From CAYZZU01 sp964483105 (GTDB taxonomy: Bacteria > CG2-30-53-67): DNA of 64,000 nt. Location: positions 1 to 64,000 of the forward strand of contig CAYZZU010000007.1 in assembly GCA_964483105.1 (NCBI GenBank). Direction: 5' to 3'. The translations under genes and the position numbers were made by a program. The notes under the pieces are model-generated. The model was not told the origin of the DNA. It was given only the letters and a program-made list of their open reading frames with translations, and ran no database searches. Positions 33,551 to 41,380 of this stretch are shown piece after piece (the first letter of the stretch is position 1; every line of letters begins with the position of its first letter).

Positions 33551-34465
33551 ATGTCAGCAAAAGTGATCGATTGCGTAGCCATCGCCGATGAAATCAAGGA
33601 AGAGATCAAAAAGGAAGTAGAGGAACTGAAGGGGAAGGGAATCACCCCCGGAATTGCCACGCTTCTTGTGGGGGACAACTTCGGTGCCCGGATGTATCGG
33701 GGGCAGGTGGAAAAGTTCTGCGGGGAGGTCGGTTTTCATTACGTCAATGCCAATCCCGCGGCCGATGCGACCGAAGCGGATGTCATGGGGATCGTAAAAG
33801 AGCTGAACGAGGACGAAAAGGTGAGCGGCATCCTTCCGCTTCGTCCCTTCCCGGAACAGATTTCCGATACGGTTGTGATCAACAGCATTGATGTGAACAA
33901 GGATATCGATTGTTTCCATCCTTACAACATGGGCAAACTGACCCTCGGTGAGATCACCTTTCCGCCGGCAACCCCTGCCGCCTGCATTGAAATCCTGGAA
34001 CGGGAAGGGATCGACTTCACCGGAGCCGAGATTGTCGTTGTGGGTCACAGCAATATCGTCGGCAAACCGGCCATGCTCCTGGCCCTGAACCGGAACGCCA
34101 CCACCACCAACGTCCATGTTTTCACCGCTCAGGCGGGGAACTCCGACAAGCATACCACCGGGGCCGATATCCTGATCGTCGGGGCCGGAGTCCCCAACCT
34201 GATCAAGAAGCACCAGGTCAAGGCGGGGGCGATCGTGATCGATGTCGGAATCAACCGGGTCAAGGTCCTCGATGAGAAGGGCGAACCGGTCCTGAACGAC
34301 AAGGGAAAACCGAAGACCAAGACCGTGGGCGATGTCGCCTTCGACGAGGTCTGCGAGGTCGCCTCGGCCATTACCCCCGTCCCCGGCGGTGTCGGCGCCG
34401 TCACCAACATGATGCTGATGAAGAACGCCCTCAAGGCCTGCAAGATCCAGCACAAGATCGACTGA
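33551..34465 (+). CDS. folD: FolD-family methylene-THF dehydrogenase with altered cyclohydrolase site
   Basis: A 304-residue FolD homologue; the NAD(P) domain is intact (VVVGHSNIVGKPAMLL, ITPVPGGVGAVT). The active-site segment that reads Y-V-x-x-K-x-K in FolD is MYRGQVEKF here, so the catalytic Lys (Lys54 in E. coli, Lys56 in human MTHFD1) is Val. The V-Q-L-P-L-P segment is GILPLRPFP, so the catalytic Gln (Gln98/Gln100) is Leu. The Asp of K-D-[IV]-D is kept. It probably works only as dehydrogenase, with FchA from the gene just upstream supplying cyclohydrolase. A short insert of Lys/Glu-rich residues lies near residue 245. Confidence 0.9.
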   Translation: MSAKVIDCVAIADEIKEEIKKEVEELKGKGITPGIATLLVGDNFGARMYRGQVEKFCGEVGFHYVNANPAADATEADVMGIVKELNEDEKVSGILPLRPFPEQISDTVVINSIDVNKDIDCFHPYNMGKLTLGEITFPPATPAACIEILEREGIDFTGAEIVVVGHSNIVGKPAMLLALNRNATTTNVHVFTAQAGNSDKHTTGADILIVGAGVPNLIKKHQVKAGAIVIDVGINRVKVLDEKGEPVLNDKGKPKTKTVGDVAFDEVCEVASAITPVPGGVGAVTNMMLMKNALKACKIQHKID

Positions 34466-34608
34466 AATCGCCTTCATGAAAAAGGGTATATCGGAAACCC
34501 CAAGAGCAAGGCGAAGTCAGTCATTATGACGGAAGAAGGTGCCGGGTTATCCGAAGCTCTTTTTCGGAAACATTTCGGGAATCCCGGCTGAGAAGGAGAA
34601 GGCGGGGT
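34466..34608. other. structured convergent intergenic region after folD
   Basis: Two nested stem pairs are visible: TCGCCTT/AAGGCGA enclosing GGGT/ACCC (34468-34514), and CCGGG/CCCGG enclosing CCGAA/TTCGG (34542-34587). No clear uridine tract follows either, so termination is possible but not shown. Confidence 0.4.
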
Positions 34609-35181
34609 TTAGATCCGAATCACCCGGTCTTCCGTGACGATGATGGGAATCGGAATGTCGTGGTCTTCGGCCGGGACAAACGGCACGATTTGGGCCTCGA
34701 AGGCGAGTCCGATGATCACGGTTTCGGGACGCATCCTTTCAAAGAGACGGTCGTAGTAACCTCCGCCGTAGCCGAGTCGGTTCCCACGCTCGTCATACCC
34801 CACGGCCGGTGTCAGGACCAGATCGACTTCCTCGGGAGAAATGTCCCGCAGGATCTCTTCTCTCGGTTCGGGAATGCCCATGTATCCCGGAACGAAGTCC
34901 CGTTCCGGATCGAGGATGTCGGTCAGCATCAGCCTCTTTTCCCTGACCAGGGTTTTGGATGCGAGTACCCTCTTGCCTTGTTTCAAGGTATGCTTCATCA
35001 GTTGCAGCGTCTTGACTTCGCTTTTGAAATCCGCGTAGATAAAGAGCGAACGTGCCGTTTCATATTCAGGAAGCGCGGTGAGTCTTTCAAGAATCCGCCG
35101 ACTCTTTTTTTCCCGTTCCCTGGTGGTGAGGCAATCCCGTTTCTCCAGGATTTCTTTACGAAGTGTTTTCTTTTTATCCAT
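34609..35181 (-). CDS. 5-formyltetrahydrofolate cyclo-ligase
   Basis: A 190-residue ATP-dependent enzyme turning 5-formyl-THF into methenyl-THF (YgfA/MTHFS family). Marks are KKTLRKEILEKRDCLTTRER at the start, VLTPAVGYDERGNRLGYGGG with the glycine-rich substrate loop, and YDRLFERM. ATG 35181 lies inside the end of the cooC-like gene (8-base overlap), so the two are coupled. It extends the C1 gene group on the opposite strand from fchA-folD. Confidence 0.92.
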   Translation of the reverse strand: MDKKKTLRKEILEKRDCLTTREREKKSRRILERLTALPEYETARSLFIYADFKSEVKTLQLMKHTLKQGKRVLASKTLVREKRLMLTDILDPERDFVPGYMGIPEPREEILRDISPEEVDLVLTPAVGYDERGNRLGYGGGYYDRLFERMRPETVIIGLAFEAQIVPFVPAEDHDIPIPIIVTEDRVIRI

Positions 35182-35965
35182 CGTGAGTTGCCCCCAGCCG
35201 TTTGAAAAGACGATCGAGGATGATCCGGGTGTCTGATACAATAATGGAATCGGTCTCATAGGGCGAAACCCCCTTGAGGTCCGACTCTATAACAGCCCGG
35301 TCATAGGAGAGGGCGCCCAGGAAATCCTCATCGGGAAAAGAGTTTTCTAAAAAGTGTAACTCTTCCGGGGAGCCCACCTTGTTTCCCACAACGAAGATCG
35401 ATCGAATACCCAAGTCCTCCGCCATGCGATAGACGTCGGCTGCGGTCTGAAGACTTCGTTTCCCGGGTTCAACCACCACAATCAAGGCATCCACTCCGCT
35501 TGTCGTGCCCCGACTCAGATGTTCGATTCCCGCCTCCATGTCGAGTAGAATCAATTCCTTTCTCTGAAGGATGAGGTGCCCCAGCAGCCGTTTAAGAAAC
35601 ACCCCCTCCGGACAGTAGCAGCCTCCCCCCCCTTTTTTGGCCCGTCCGAGGGTGAGCAGGCGGATTCCCTCCCTCTGCAGGGAGTATCGTTCCGGGATAT
35701 CCTTGACCTCGGGATTTAATTTGAACACCCCGCCCATGCTTCCAGGCCGGGCGCCGGTCCGTTCCTCAATCAGGTCAGACATCTGCGCAATCGGTATGAT
35801 CTCCTCGCATTCTTTTTGCGTAAAACCGATGGCGGAGCCGAGGTTCGCATCCGGATCCGCATCCACGGCGATGACCGAGAACCCCTGGTTCGCCAATATC
35901 CTTGCCATGATGCCCGTCAGGGTGGTCTTGCCGACGCCACCTTTGCCTGAAACAGCGATTTTCAT
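35174..35965 (-). CDS. cooC: CooC/AcsF-like nickel-insertion ATPase
   Basis: A 263-residue MinD-superfamily ATPase of the CooC/AcsF group that matures carbon monoxide dehydrogenase or acetyl-CoA synthase by nickel insertion. The N-terminus IAVSGKGGVGKTTL is the deviant Walker A, VDADPDANLG is switch I and LLDMEAGIEHLSRGT is switch II. A CYC (C-X-C) motif in GGGGCYCPEG corresponds to the metal-binding pair at the CooC dimer interface. ATG 35965 begins the conserved region. CODH/ACS genes are not in the window but should exist in the genome. Confidence 0.88.
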   Translation of the reverse strand: MKIAVSGKGGVGKTTLTGIMARILANQGFSVIAVDADPDANLGSAIGFTQKECEEIIPIAQMSDLIEERTGARPGSMGGVFKLNPEVKDIPERYSLQREGIRLLTLGRAKKGGGGCYCPEGVFLKRLLGHLILQRKELILLDMEAGIEHLSRGTTSGVDALIVVVEPGKRSLQTAADVYRMAEDLGIRSIFVVGNKVGSPEELHFLENSFPDEDFLGALSYDRAVIESDLKGVSPYETDSIIVSDTRIILDRLFKRLGATHDG

Positions 35966-36044
35966 TGTGGATCTCCGGAAGAGAGAATAGGCCAAACAAG
36001 GACATCATCCGAATCCGCTATCGCTTTCTTCCCATTTCTTTTTT

Positions 36045-36899
36045 TCATTGATTATGATCGTAGCCCAAACGTCTTGAGAGTTCCTGGCCGGCATGATTCA
36101 GCAACGGGATTAATTCGTCGAAAATCCTCTTGTCCGGTAGACGATAAGCAGGGCCGGAAATGGAAAGTCCGGCTACAACGGATCTGGAGTAGTCCTGAAC
36201 CGGAACGGCAATACATTTGACCGATTCTTCAAATTCCTCGTTGTCGATAGCGTATCCTTGTTGTCGAATCTGTTCCAGCTGGTGGATCAATGTCCGCGGG
36301 TCGATCAGAGTCTTCATGGTATCCTGTTGCAAAGGGGTTTCTCTAAAATAGGTGTGAATTTCTTCCTGTGACTTGGAGGCCAGAAGAACCTTCCCGATGG
36401 ATGTGCAATATGCTGGCAGAACAGCTCCGAGGCGTGAGACCACGCGGACCGACTTGCTGGTTTCTTCGACATCGATGTAAATGACCTTCCCCCCACGGAA
36501 AACACCGATGGATGCGGTTTCATTGCAGGCCGTAACCAGACTTTTCAGGATCTCTTTGGAGTGGCTGGTCAGGCCGCAGTGCCGTTGAAAGGCCTTTCCC
36601 AGTTCAAGAGGTTTCAAGCCAAGCCTGTAATTTCCCGTCATTCTGTTCTGTTCGATATACCCCTTCAGCTCCAGAGTGGCCAGGAGACGAAACACATTGT
36701 TTTTATGAAGTTCAAGTTTCTTCCCCAATTCAGTGACACCGAGCTCAGCTTCCTCTCCAATAAAAGCCTCCAGGATATCCAGAGCGTTGGAAACGGATTT
36801 GATTTCATAGTCCGCCTTTCTTTTTTGAAATCGCTGATTTCGTTTTATGTTGAGAGAATCTGGAGATTCAGGAGCGGGTATACTTTGGTTCTGTATCAT
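36045..36899 (-). CDS. IclR-family transcriptional regulator
   Basis: A 284-residue IclR protein: N-terminal winged helix (SVSNALDILEAFIGEEAELG to about residue 110) and C-terminal GAF-like effector domain with CTSIGKVLLAS and YAIDNEEFEESVKCIAVPV. The N-terminal 30 residues are a polar tail outside the fold. ATG 36899 is used; a TTG at 36923 is possible. The likely target and effector are unknown; an inverted repeat upstream suggests autoregulation. Confidence 0.9.
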   Translation of the reverse strand: MIQNQSIPAPESPDSLNIKRNQRFQKRKADYEIKSVSNALDILEAFIGEEAELGVTELGKKLELHKNNVFRLLATLELKGYIEQNRMTGNYRLGLKPLELGKAFQRHCGLTSHSKEILKSLVTACNETASIGVFRGGKVIYIDVEETSKSVRVVSRLGAVLPAYCTSIGKVLLASKSQEEIHTYFRETPLQQDTMKTLIDPRTLIHQLEQIRQQGYAIDNEEFEESVKCIAVPVQDYSRSVVAGLSISGPAYRLPDKRIFDELIPLLNHAGQELSRRLGYDHNQ

Positions 36900-36923
36900 A
36901 GGGTCCAGCAGTTCAATAAACAA

Positions 36924-36949
36924 ATTCTAATATTACAATAAATTAGAAT
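36924..36949. promoter_or_regulatory. ATTCTAAT inverted repeat upstream of the IclR gene
   Basis: ATTCTAAT (36924-36931) and ATTAGAAT (36942-36949) are exact inverted repeats 10 bases apart in an AT-rich region immediately before the regulator start. The geometry fits an operator for a dimeric winged-helix protein such as the IclR protein itself. Confidence 0.5.
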
Positions 36950-37024
36950 GTAAAGATATAACACCGTTTTAATTTTGTCAAGAAAATTCAAATGGTTCGT
37001 ACTGAGTACGAAAAACCGTGAAAA

Positions 37025-37234
37025 TTATCCTGATGATCCGCAGCTTTTGCAGGAAGAGGATGAACAACCGCCACATGAGGTGCTGTTCTTCATCCCCTGT
37101 GCTGAGAAAGTGGAAAGCTTCCTGGCAATATCGAGGCCATCACATTTTGGACAATGAATTTCTTCCCCCTTTCTCATGACCAGGGTTTCGAAGGCCTCTC
37201 CGCAGAATTTACAGAAAAACTCATAGATCGGCAT
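37025..37234 (-). CDS. FmdB-family zinc-ribbon protein
   Basis: A 69-residue FmdB/CxxC_CxxC_SSSS-type protein: MPIYEFFCKFCGEAFETLV and the second knuckle HCPKC form the zinc ribbon, and the tail is rich in Ser, Gly and Cys (CGGCSSSSCKSCG). Function is unknown, with regulatory roles proposed. It follows fsa by 16 bases on the same strand. Confidence 0.85.
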   Translation of the reverse strand: MPIYEFFCKFCGEAFETLVMRKGEEIHCPKCDGLDIARKLSTFSAQGMKNSTSCGGCSSSSCKSCGSSG

Positions 37235-37250
37235 TGAAATTCCTCACAAC

Positions 37251-37895
37251 TTAATGCGGTACTTTTTCCCAATCCTTCAGAAACCGGGTGAGACCGGTAT
37301 CGGTCAGAGGGTGCTTCATGATCTGTTTCATGACCTTGAGAGGGATGGTGGCAATGTCGGCCCCGATCAATGCCGCCTCCAGGACATGAAGAGGATTTCG
37401 AATGCTGGCCACGATGATTTCCGTATCAAAGGCGTAGTTCTGATAGATGGTCGCGATCTGCTCCACCAGTTCCATCCCGACTGTACTGATGTCATCCAGT
37501 CTGCCCACAAAGGGACTCACATATGTGGCGCCGGCCTTGGCGGCGATCAAGGCTTGAGTGGGAGAAAAGACCAGTGTAACGTTGATCTTGATTCCCTCAG
37601 CGCTCAGTACACGTGTAGCACGGATCCCTGCTTCAATCATGGGAATTTTCACCACGATATTGGGATGGATTTCCGTAAGGCTTCTGGCCTCCTTCAGCAT
37701 TCCTTCCGTTTCCGTGCTGACCACCTCCGCGCTGATCGGACCATTCACAATAGAGCAAATCTCTTCTATGACTTCTCGAAAATTTCTCCCGGTTTTAGCC
37801 ACGAGGGAGGGGTTGGTCGTAACACCGTCCACAAGGCCCAAGGAGAGCCCATCCCGGATTTCCGCTACATCCGCCGTATCAATAAAAAATTTCAT
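37251..37895 (-). CDS. fsa: transaldolase / fructose-6-phosphate aldolase family protein
   Basis: A 214-residue short transaldolase (TalC/FsaA group). MKFFIDTADVAEIRDG, DGVTTNPSLVAKTGR and VVKIPMIEAGIRA with the Schiff-base Lys, and GATYVSPFVGRLDDIS are all intact. Sequence alone does not separate transaldolase from F6P aldolase activity. AGGGAG precedes ATG 37895; fmdB follows in the same transcript. Confidence 0.93.
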   Translation of the reverse strand: MKFFIDTADVAEIRDGLSLGLVDGVTTNPSLVAKTGRNFREVIEEICSIVNGPISAEVVSTETEGMLKEARSLTEIHPNIVVKIPMIEAGIRATRVLSAEGIKINVTLVFSPTQALIAAKAGATYVSPFVGRLDDISTVGMELVEQIATIYQNYAFDTEIIVASIRNPLHVLEAALIGADIATIPLKVMKQIMKHPLTDTGLTRFLKDWEKVPH

Positions 37896-38439
37896 ACTCA
37901 ACTCCCTTCTGAAAGTGTGGGCAATCAATCACTGGCGCTGGAAAGATTATTTATTATAGGTTACGTCCCACAAGATGTAAAATAAAAAATTCTAAGAGAT
38001 CCCTAAGAGATAGGGAAAGATTCGGTGCCAGGCAAACTTGTTTCTTTGTTGTCCCTGTCCGGTGGATGGTCTTTCTCTCTTTGAAAGGTTTGCCAGCCGG
38101 AAATCCTCTCCGGAATCCGGTGAAAAATTTTTGCCGGGCACCAATAACCCACAACAAAACGATCTGAACATTTCTATCGCCGGATTCGGGACTCCCTTTT
38201 CCATGGACAGAAAACAGATGAATATGATATAAATCAACTCTGCAGAAAACCGGACCCGTTGCCGGGGGGAATGGATTGATTGCCGGACGCCGGGAATCGG
38301 AAGGAGGGTGTTCTCCGCTCCGTAAAGCGTGAACGCTCCGCAAACGGACGACATAGTGGGTGGTTTCCTTGAGGGTGTGGGGATCGGAGTGATGCCACAT
38401 CCGTACGGTGTGAGTCCTTTTTGAATTGGAGAGGCCTTT
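37896..38439. other. 544-base intergenic region between fsa and pckA
   Basis: No gene is supported; long minus-strand frames here are extensions of pckA shadows. A 13-base inverted repeat with one mismatch (38024-38036 and 38130-38142; GGTGCCAGGCAAA against GGTGCCCGGCAAA) bounds a 119-base segment. The 300 bases before pckA are GC-rich with several short stems, but I recognise no riboswitch. Confidence 0.5.
38024..38142. repeat. 119-base segment bounded by GGTGCC inverted repeats
   Basis: The 13-base ends pair as described for the intergenic region. The size and terminal inverted repeats resemble a miniature inverted-repeat or REP-like element; GGTGCC-type ends are, to my recollection, frequent in such repeats. 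Only one copy is in the window. Confidence 0.5.
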
Positions 38440-40056
38440 ATGCAACTGCAACAGACAGTCAACAAGCAGTACGGACTGGAAAACCACGGAATCAAGAATG
38501 TGGGAAATGTTTACTGGAACCTGACCACGGGGGCTCTTTATGAGGAGATCGTCCGGAGGAGGGAAGGCCTGATCCTCCATCGCGGTCCGATCGCTGTAAA
38601 GACCGGTCACTTTACTGGACGTGCCGCCAACGACAAATTTATCGTGAAGGAGCCTTCCAGTGAGAATCACGTCTGGTGGGGAAAGGTGAATCGTCCCTTC
38701 GATGAGAAAAAGTTCGATGCTCTTTTCCACCGTCTTCTGGCCTACATCCAGGGCAAGGACCTCTACATCCAGGATTGTTACGCCGGCGCGGATCCCAAAT
38801 ACCAGGTTCCGATCCGGATCATCACAGAAAACGCCTGGCATAATCTCTTCGCCCGGAACATGTTCGTACAGATCGAGGACAGAGAGAAACTGGAACGACA
38901 TGTTCCGGAATGCACGATCTTGAATGTTCCGCATTTTCACGCCAATCCTGAACTGGACGGTACCCATTCCGAAGCCTTCATTCTGGTGAATTTCGGAAGG
39001 AAACTGATTCTGATCGGCGGGACCAGCTATGCGGGGGAGATCAAGAAATCGGCCTTCACGATCTTGAACTATTTTCTTCCCAAGGAGGAGAAGGTCCTCC
39101 CGATGCACTGTTCGGCAAACATGGGAGGCAATGGGGATGTGGCGATCTTTTTCGGTCTCTCCGGAACAGGTAAAACGACCCTTTCTTCCTCACCGGACAG
39201 GCGCCTGATCGGCGATGATGAACATGGATGGAGCGATCACGGAATCTTTAACTTTGAAGGCGGATGTTACGCCAAGGTGATCCACCTGTCCGAAGAGGCG
39301 GAGCCTCAGATCTTCCGGTGTACCCGGCGGTTCGGAACGATTCTGGAAAATGTGGGAGCGGATCCGGCGACTCGGCGGGTCGATCTGAATGACGCGACTC
39401 TGACCGAGAACACGCGTGCGGCCTATCACATCTCCGCGATCGAGGGGGCCGTTCTTTCCGGAACCGGCGGACATCCGGCAAACATCATTATGCTGACCTG
39501 CGATGCCTTTGGTGTCATGCCGCCCGTGGCGCGCCTGACACCGGATCAGGCCATGTATCATTTCCTTTCCGGGTACACGGCCAAAGTCGGAGGAACCGAA
39601 AAGGGGATGGGGAATGAACCGCAGGCCACGTTCAGTACCTGCTTCGGCGCTCCCTTTATGGCGCTTCCCCCCGGTATGTATGCCAGGATGTTAGGCGAGA
39701 AAATCCGGGAACATGACGTCGCCTGCTGGCTGGTGAACACGGGATGGACCGGAGGGCCCTACGGGGTGGGCAGACGGATGGAAATCGCTTATACCCGGTC
39801 CATCGTCCGCGCGATTTTAAACGGGGTGCTTCGCGAAATCCCCACGGGTCGGGATGCCTATTTCGGGTTTTTCGTTCCCGAGTCCTGTCCTGATGTTCCG
39901 GTGGAAATTCTCCAGCCCGTCAATACCTGGAGCGATCCGGGCGCCTACAATCGAAAGGCCAGGGAACTGGCGGGACTTTTCCAGGAGAACTTCAGGCAAT
40001 ACGCCGAAGATGTCCCCCGGGAGGTCATGGAATCGGGCCCTCCCATTGCATGGTAA
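38440..40056 (+). CDS. pckA: ATP-dependent phosphoenolpyruvate carboxykinase
   Basis: Converts oxaloacetate and ATP to PEP and CO2 for gluconeogenesis, or the reverse. A 538-residue protein with HRGPIAVKTGHFTGRAANDK near the start, the kinase-1a loop GLSGTGKTTLSS (near residue 240), metal-binding LIGDDEHGWSDHGIFNFEGG and the RMEIAYTRSIVRAIL segment. GGAGAGG precedes the ATG. The next gene overlaps its stop by 7 bases. Confidence 0.97.
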   Translation: MQLQQTVNKQYGLENHGIKNVGNVYWNLTTGALYEEIVRRREGLILHRGPIAVKTGHFTGRAANDKFIVKEPSSENHVWWGKVNRPFDEKKFDALFHRLLAYIQGKDLYIQDCYAGADPKYQVPIRIITENAWHNLFARNMFVQIEDREKLERHVPECTILNVPHFHANPELDGTHSEAFILVNFGRKLILIGGTSYAGEIKKSAFTILNYFLPKEEKVLPMHCSANMGGNGDVAIFFGLSGTGKTTLSSSPDRRLIGDDEHGWSDHGIFNFEGGCYAKVIHLSEEAEPQIFRCTRRFGTILENVGADPATRRVDLNDATLTENTRAAYHISAIEGAVLSGTGGHPANIIMLTCDAFGVMPPVARLTPDQAMYHFLSGYTAKVGGTEKGMGNEPQATFSTCFGAPFMALPPGMYARMLGEKIREHDVACWLVNTGWTGGPYGVGRRMEIAYTRSIVRAILNGVLREIPTGRDAYFGFFVPESCPDVPVEILQPVNTWSDPGAYNRKARELAGLFQENFRQYAEDVPREVMESGPPIAW

Positions 40057-41261
40057 GAACGGCCAACCGGGATGGTCTCTTCACTGTCATGGTCAAATCC
40101 GGACTTGCTCAGATCAGAGAGCGTCTTCCCGATTCATTGAAAAGCGGGCGTATCGGCCTCCTGGCTCATCCGGCTTCCGTGGATGAAAGGTTCCGGCACG
40201 CCCGGGATATTTTCTCGGAACGGGTTGGCACTCGTCTCACGGCGCTTTTTTCCCCCCAGCACGGATATCTCGGTGCCCAGCAGGATAATATGGTCGAAAC
40301 TCCGGATTCGGTAGACCCGGAACTCGGGATCCCCATCTTCAGTCTCTATTCCGGGACGCGGAAACCGACGCCGCGGATGATTCATGACTTGGATCTCCTG
40401 GTGATCGACCTTCAGGATGTGGGGACCCGCGTCTATACATTTATCCATACCACGGCCCTCTGCATGACGGCGGCCGCGGAGGCGGGAATACGGGTGATGG
40501 TTCTGGATCGGCCCAATCCGATCGGAGGGCTGGAGGTGGAAGGGAATCTTCTTGATCCCACCTTTTCTTCCTTTGTCGGGCTGTTCCCGATTCCGATGCG
40601 GCACGGAATGACCCTCGGGGAGCTGGCGGGCCTCGTTAATCGGGAGTATGGTATCGGCTGTGACCTGGAGGTCATTCCCATGAGAGGATGGAAGCGGCAA
40701 ATGCTCTTCCCGGACACGGGTCTTCCCTGGGTGATTCCTTCTCCGAATCTCCCGACTTTTGACACGGCCATGGTCTACCCGGGACAGGTCCTCCTGGAGG
40801 GAACCAATCTCTCCGAGGGACGTGGAACCACTCGTCCTTTTGAACTCTTCGGCGCCCCCTGGCTCGATCCGGCTCCTCTCAAAGAGAGGTTGAACCGGGA
40901 AGATTTACCCGGAGTTTCGTTCCGCGAACACCACTTTATTCCGACCTTTCACAAGTGGAAGGACAAACTCTGTCACGGATTCCAGCTTCACGTGACGGAT
41001 CCTCCGGTTTTCCGGGCGTACCGGACCACCCTTGCCGTTTTAAAATCCGTGATTTCACTCTTCCCGGACCGGTTTGACTGGAAAGGCCCGCCTTACGAAT
41101 ACGAGAGGGAAAAACTTCCGATCGACCTTCTCATCGGGGACCGGTCCGTACGCGAAAAACTTGAAGAAGGCGCCCCCCTGGATGAGTTGGAGAGGGGATG
41201 GCGGAAGGGGCTTGAGGCATTCCTGAAAAGACGGCGGAAATATCTTCTCTATGAGAATTGA
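40050..41261 (+). CDS. NamZ/DUF1343-family protein without signal peptide
   Basis: A 403-residue DUF1343 protein, the family of the exo-beta-N-acetylmuramidase NamZ. The whole domain is recognisable: LLAHPASVD, LFSPQHGYLGAQQDN, LVIDLQDVGTRVYTFIHT, VLDRPNPIGG, PMRHGMTLGELA, WVIPSPNLPT and LLEGTNLSEGRGTTRPFE. NamZ homologues are usually exported or lipoproteins, but the N-terminus here has no signal, so the protein looks cytoplasmic and may act in muropeptide recycling. ATG 40050 overlaps the pckA stop; ATG 40089 is an alternative. Confidence 0.88.
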   Translation: MVRTANRDGLFTVMVKSGLAQIRERLPDSLKSGRIGLLAHPASVDERFRHARDIFSERVGTRLTALFSPQHGYLGAQQDNMVETPDSVDPELGIPIFSLYSGTRKPTPRMIHDLDLLVIDLQDVGTRVYTFIHTTALCMTAAAEAGIRVMVLDRPNPIGGLEVEGNLLDPTFSSFVGLFPIPMRHGMTLGELAGLVNREYGIGCDLEVIPMRGWKRQMLFPDTGLPWVIPSPNLPTFDTAMVYPGQVLLEGTNLSEGRGTTRPFELFGAPWLDPAPLKERLNREDLPGVSFREHHFIPTFHKWKDKLCHGFQLHVTDPPVFRAYRTTLAVLKSVISLFPDRFDWKGPPYEYEREKLPIDLLIGDRSVREKLEEGAPLDELERGWRKGLEAFLKRRRKYLLYEN

Positions 41262-41380
41262 CATTTCGGTATTTCCATTCCTATACTTGGAATGCGAAAA
41301 CGTTCATTGGACATCACCTGAGCAGAGAGCATTCCTGAACTTCCTTGTGGGTGAAGAACGACCGGAGGAAAGACAATTCG

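Noticed and set aside
37954..39108. 384-codon minus-strand frame covering the fsa-pckA gap
   Set aside because: Most of it is a pckA shadow; the intergenic part has no domain or start signal.
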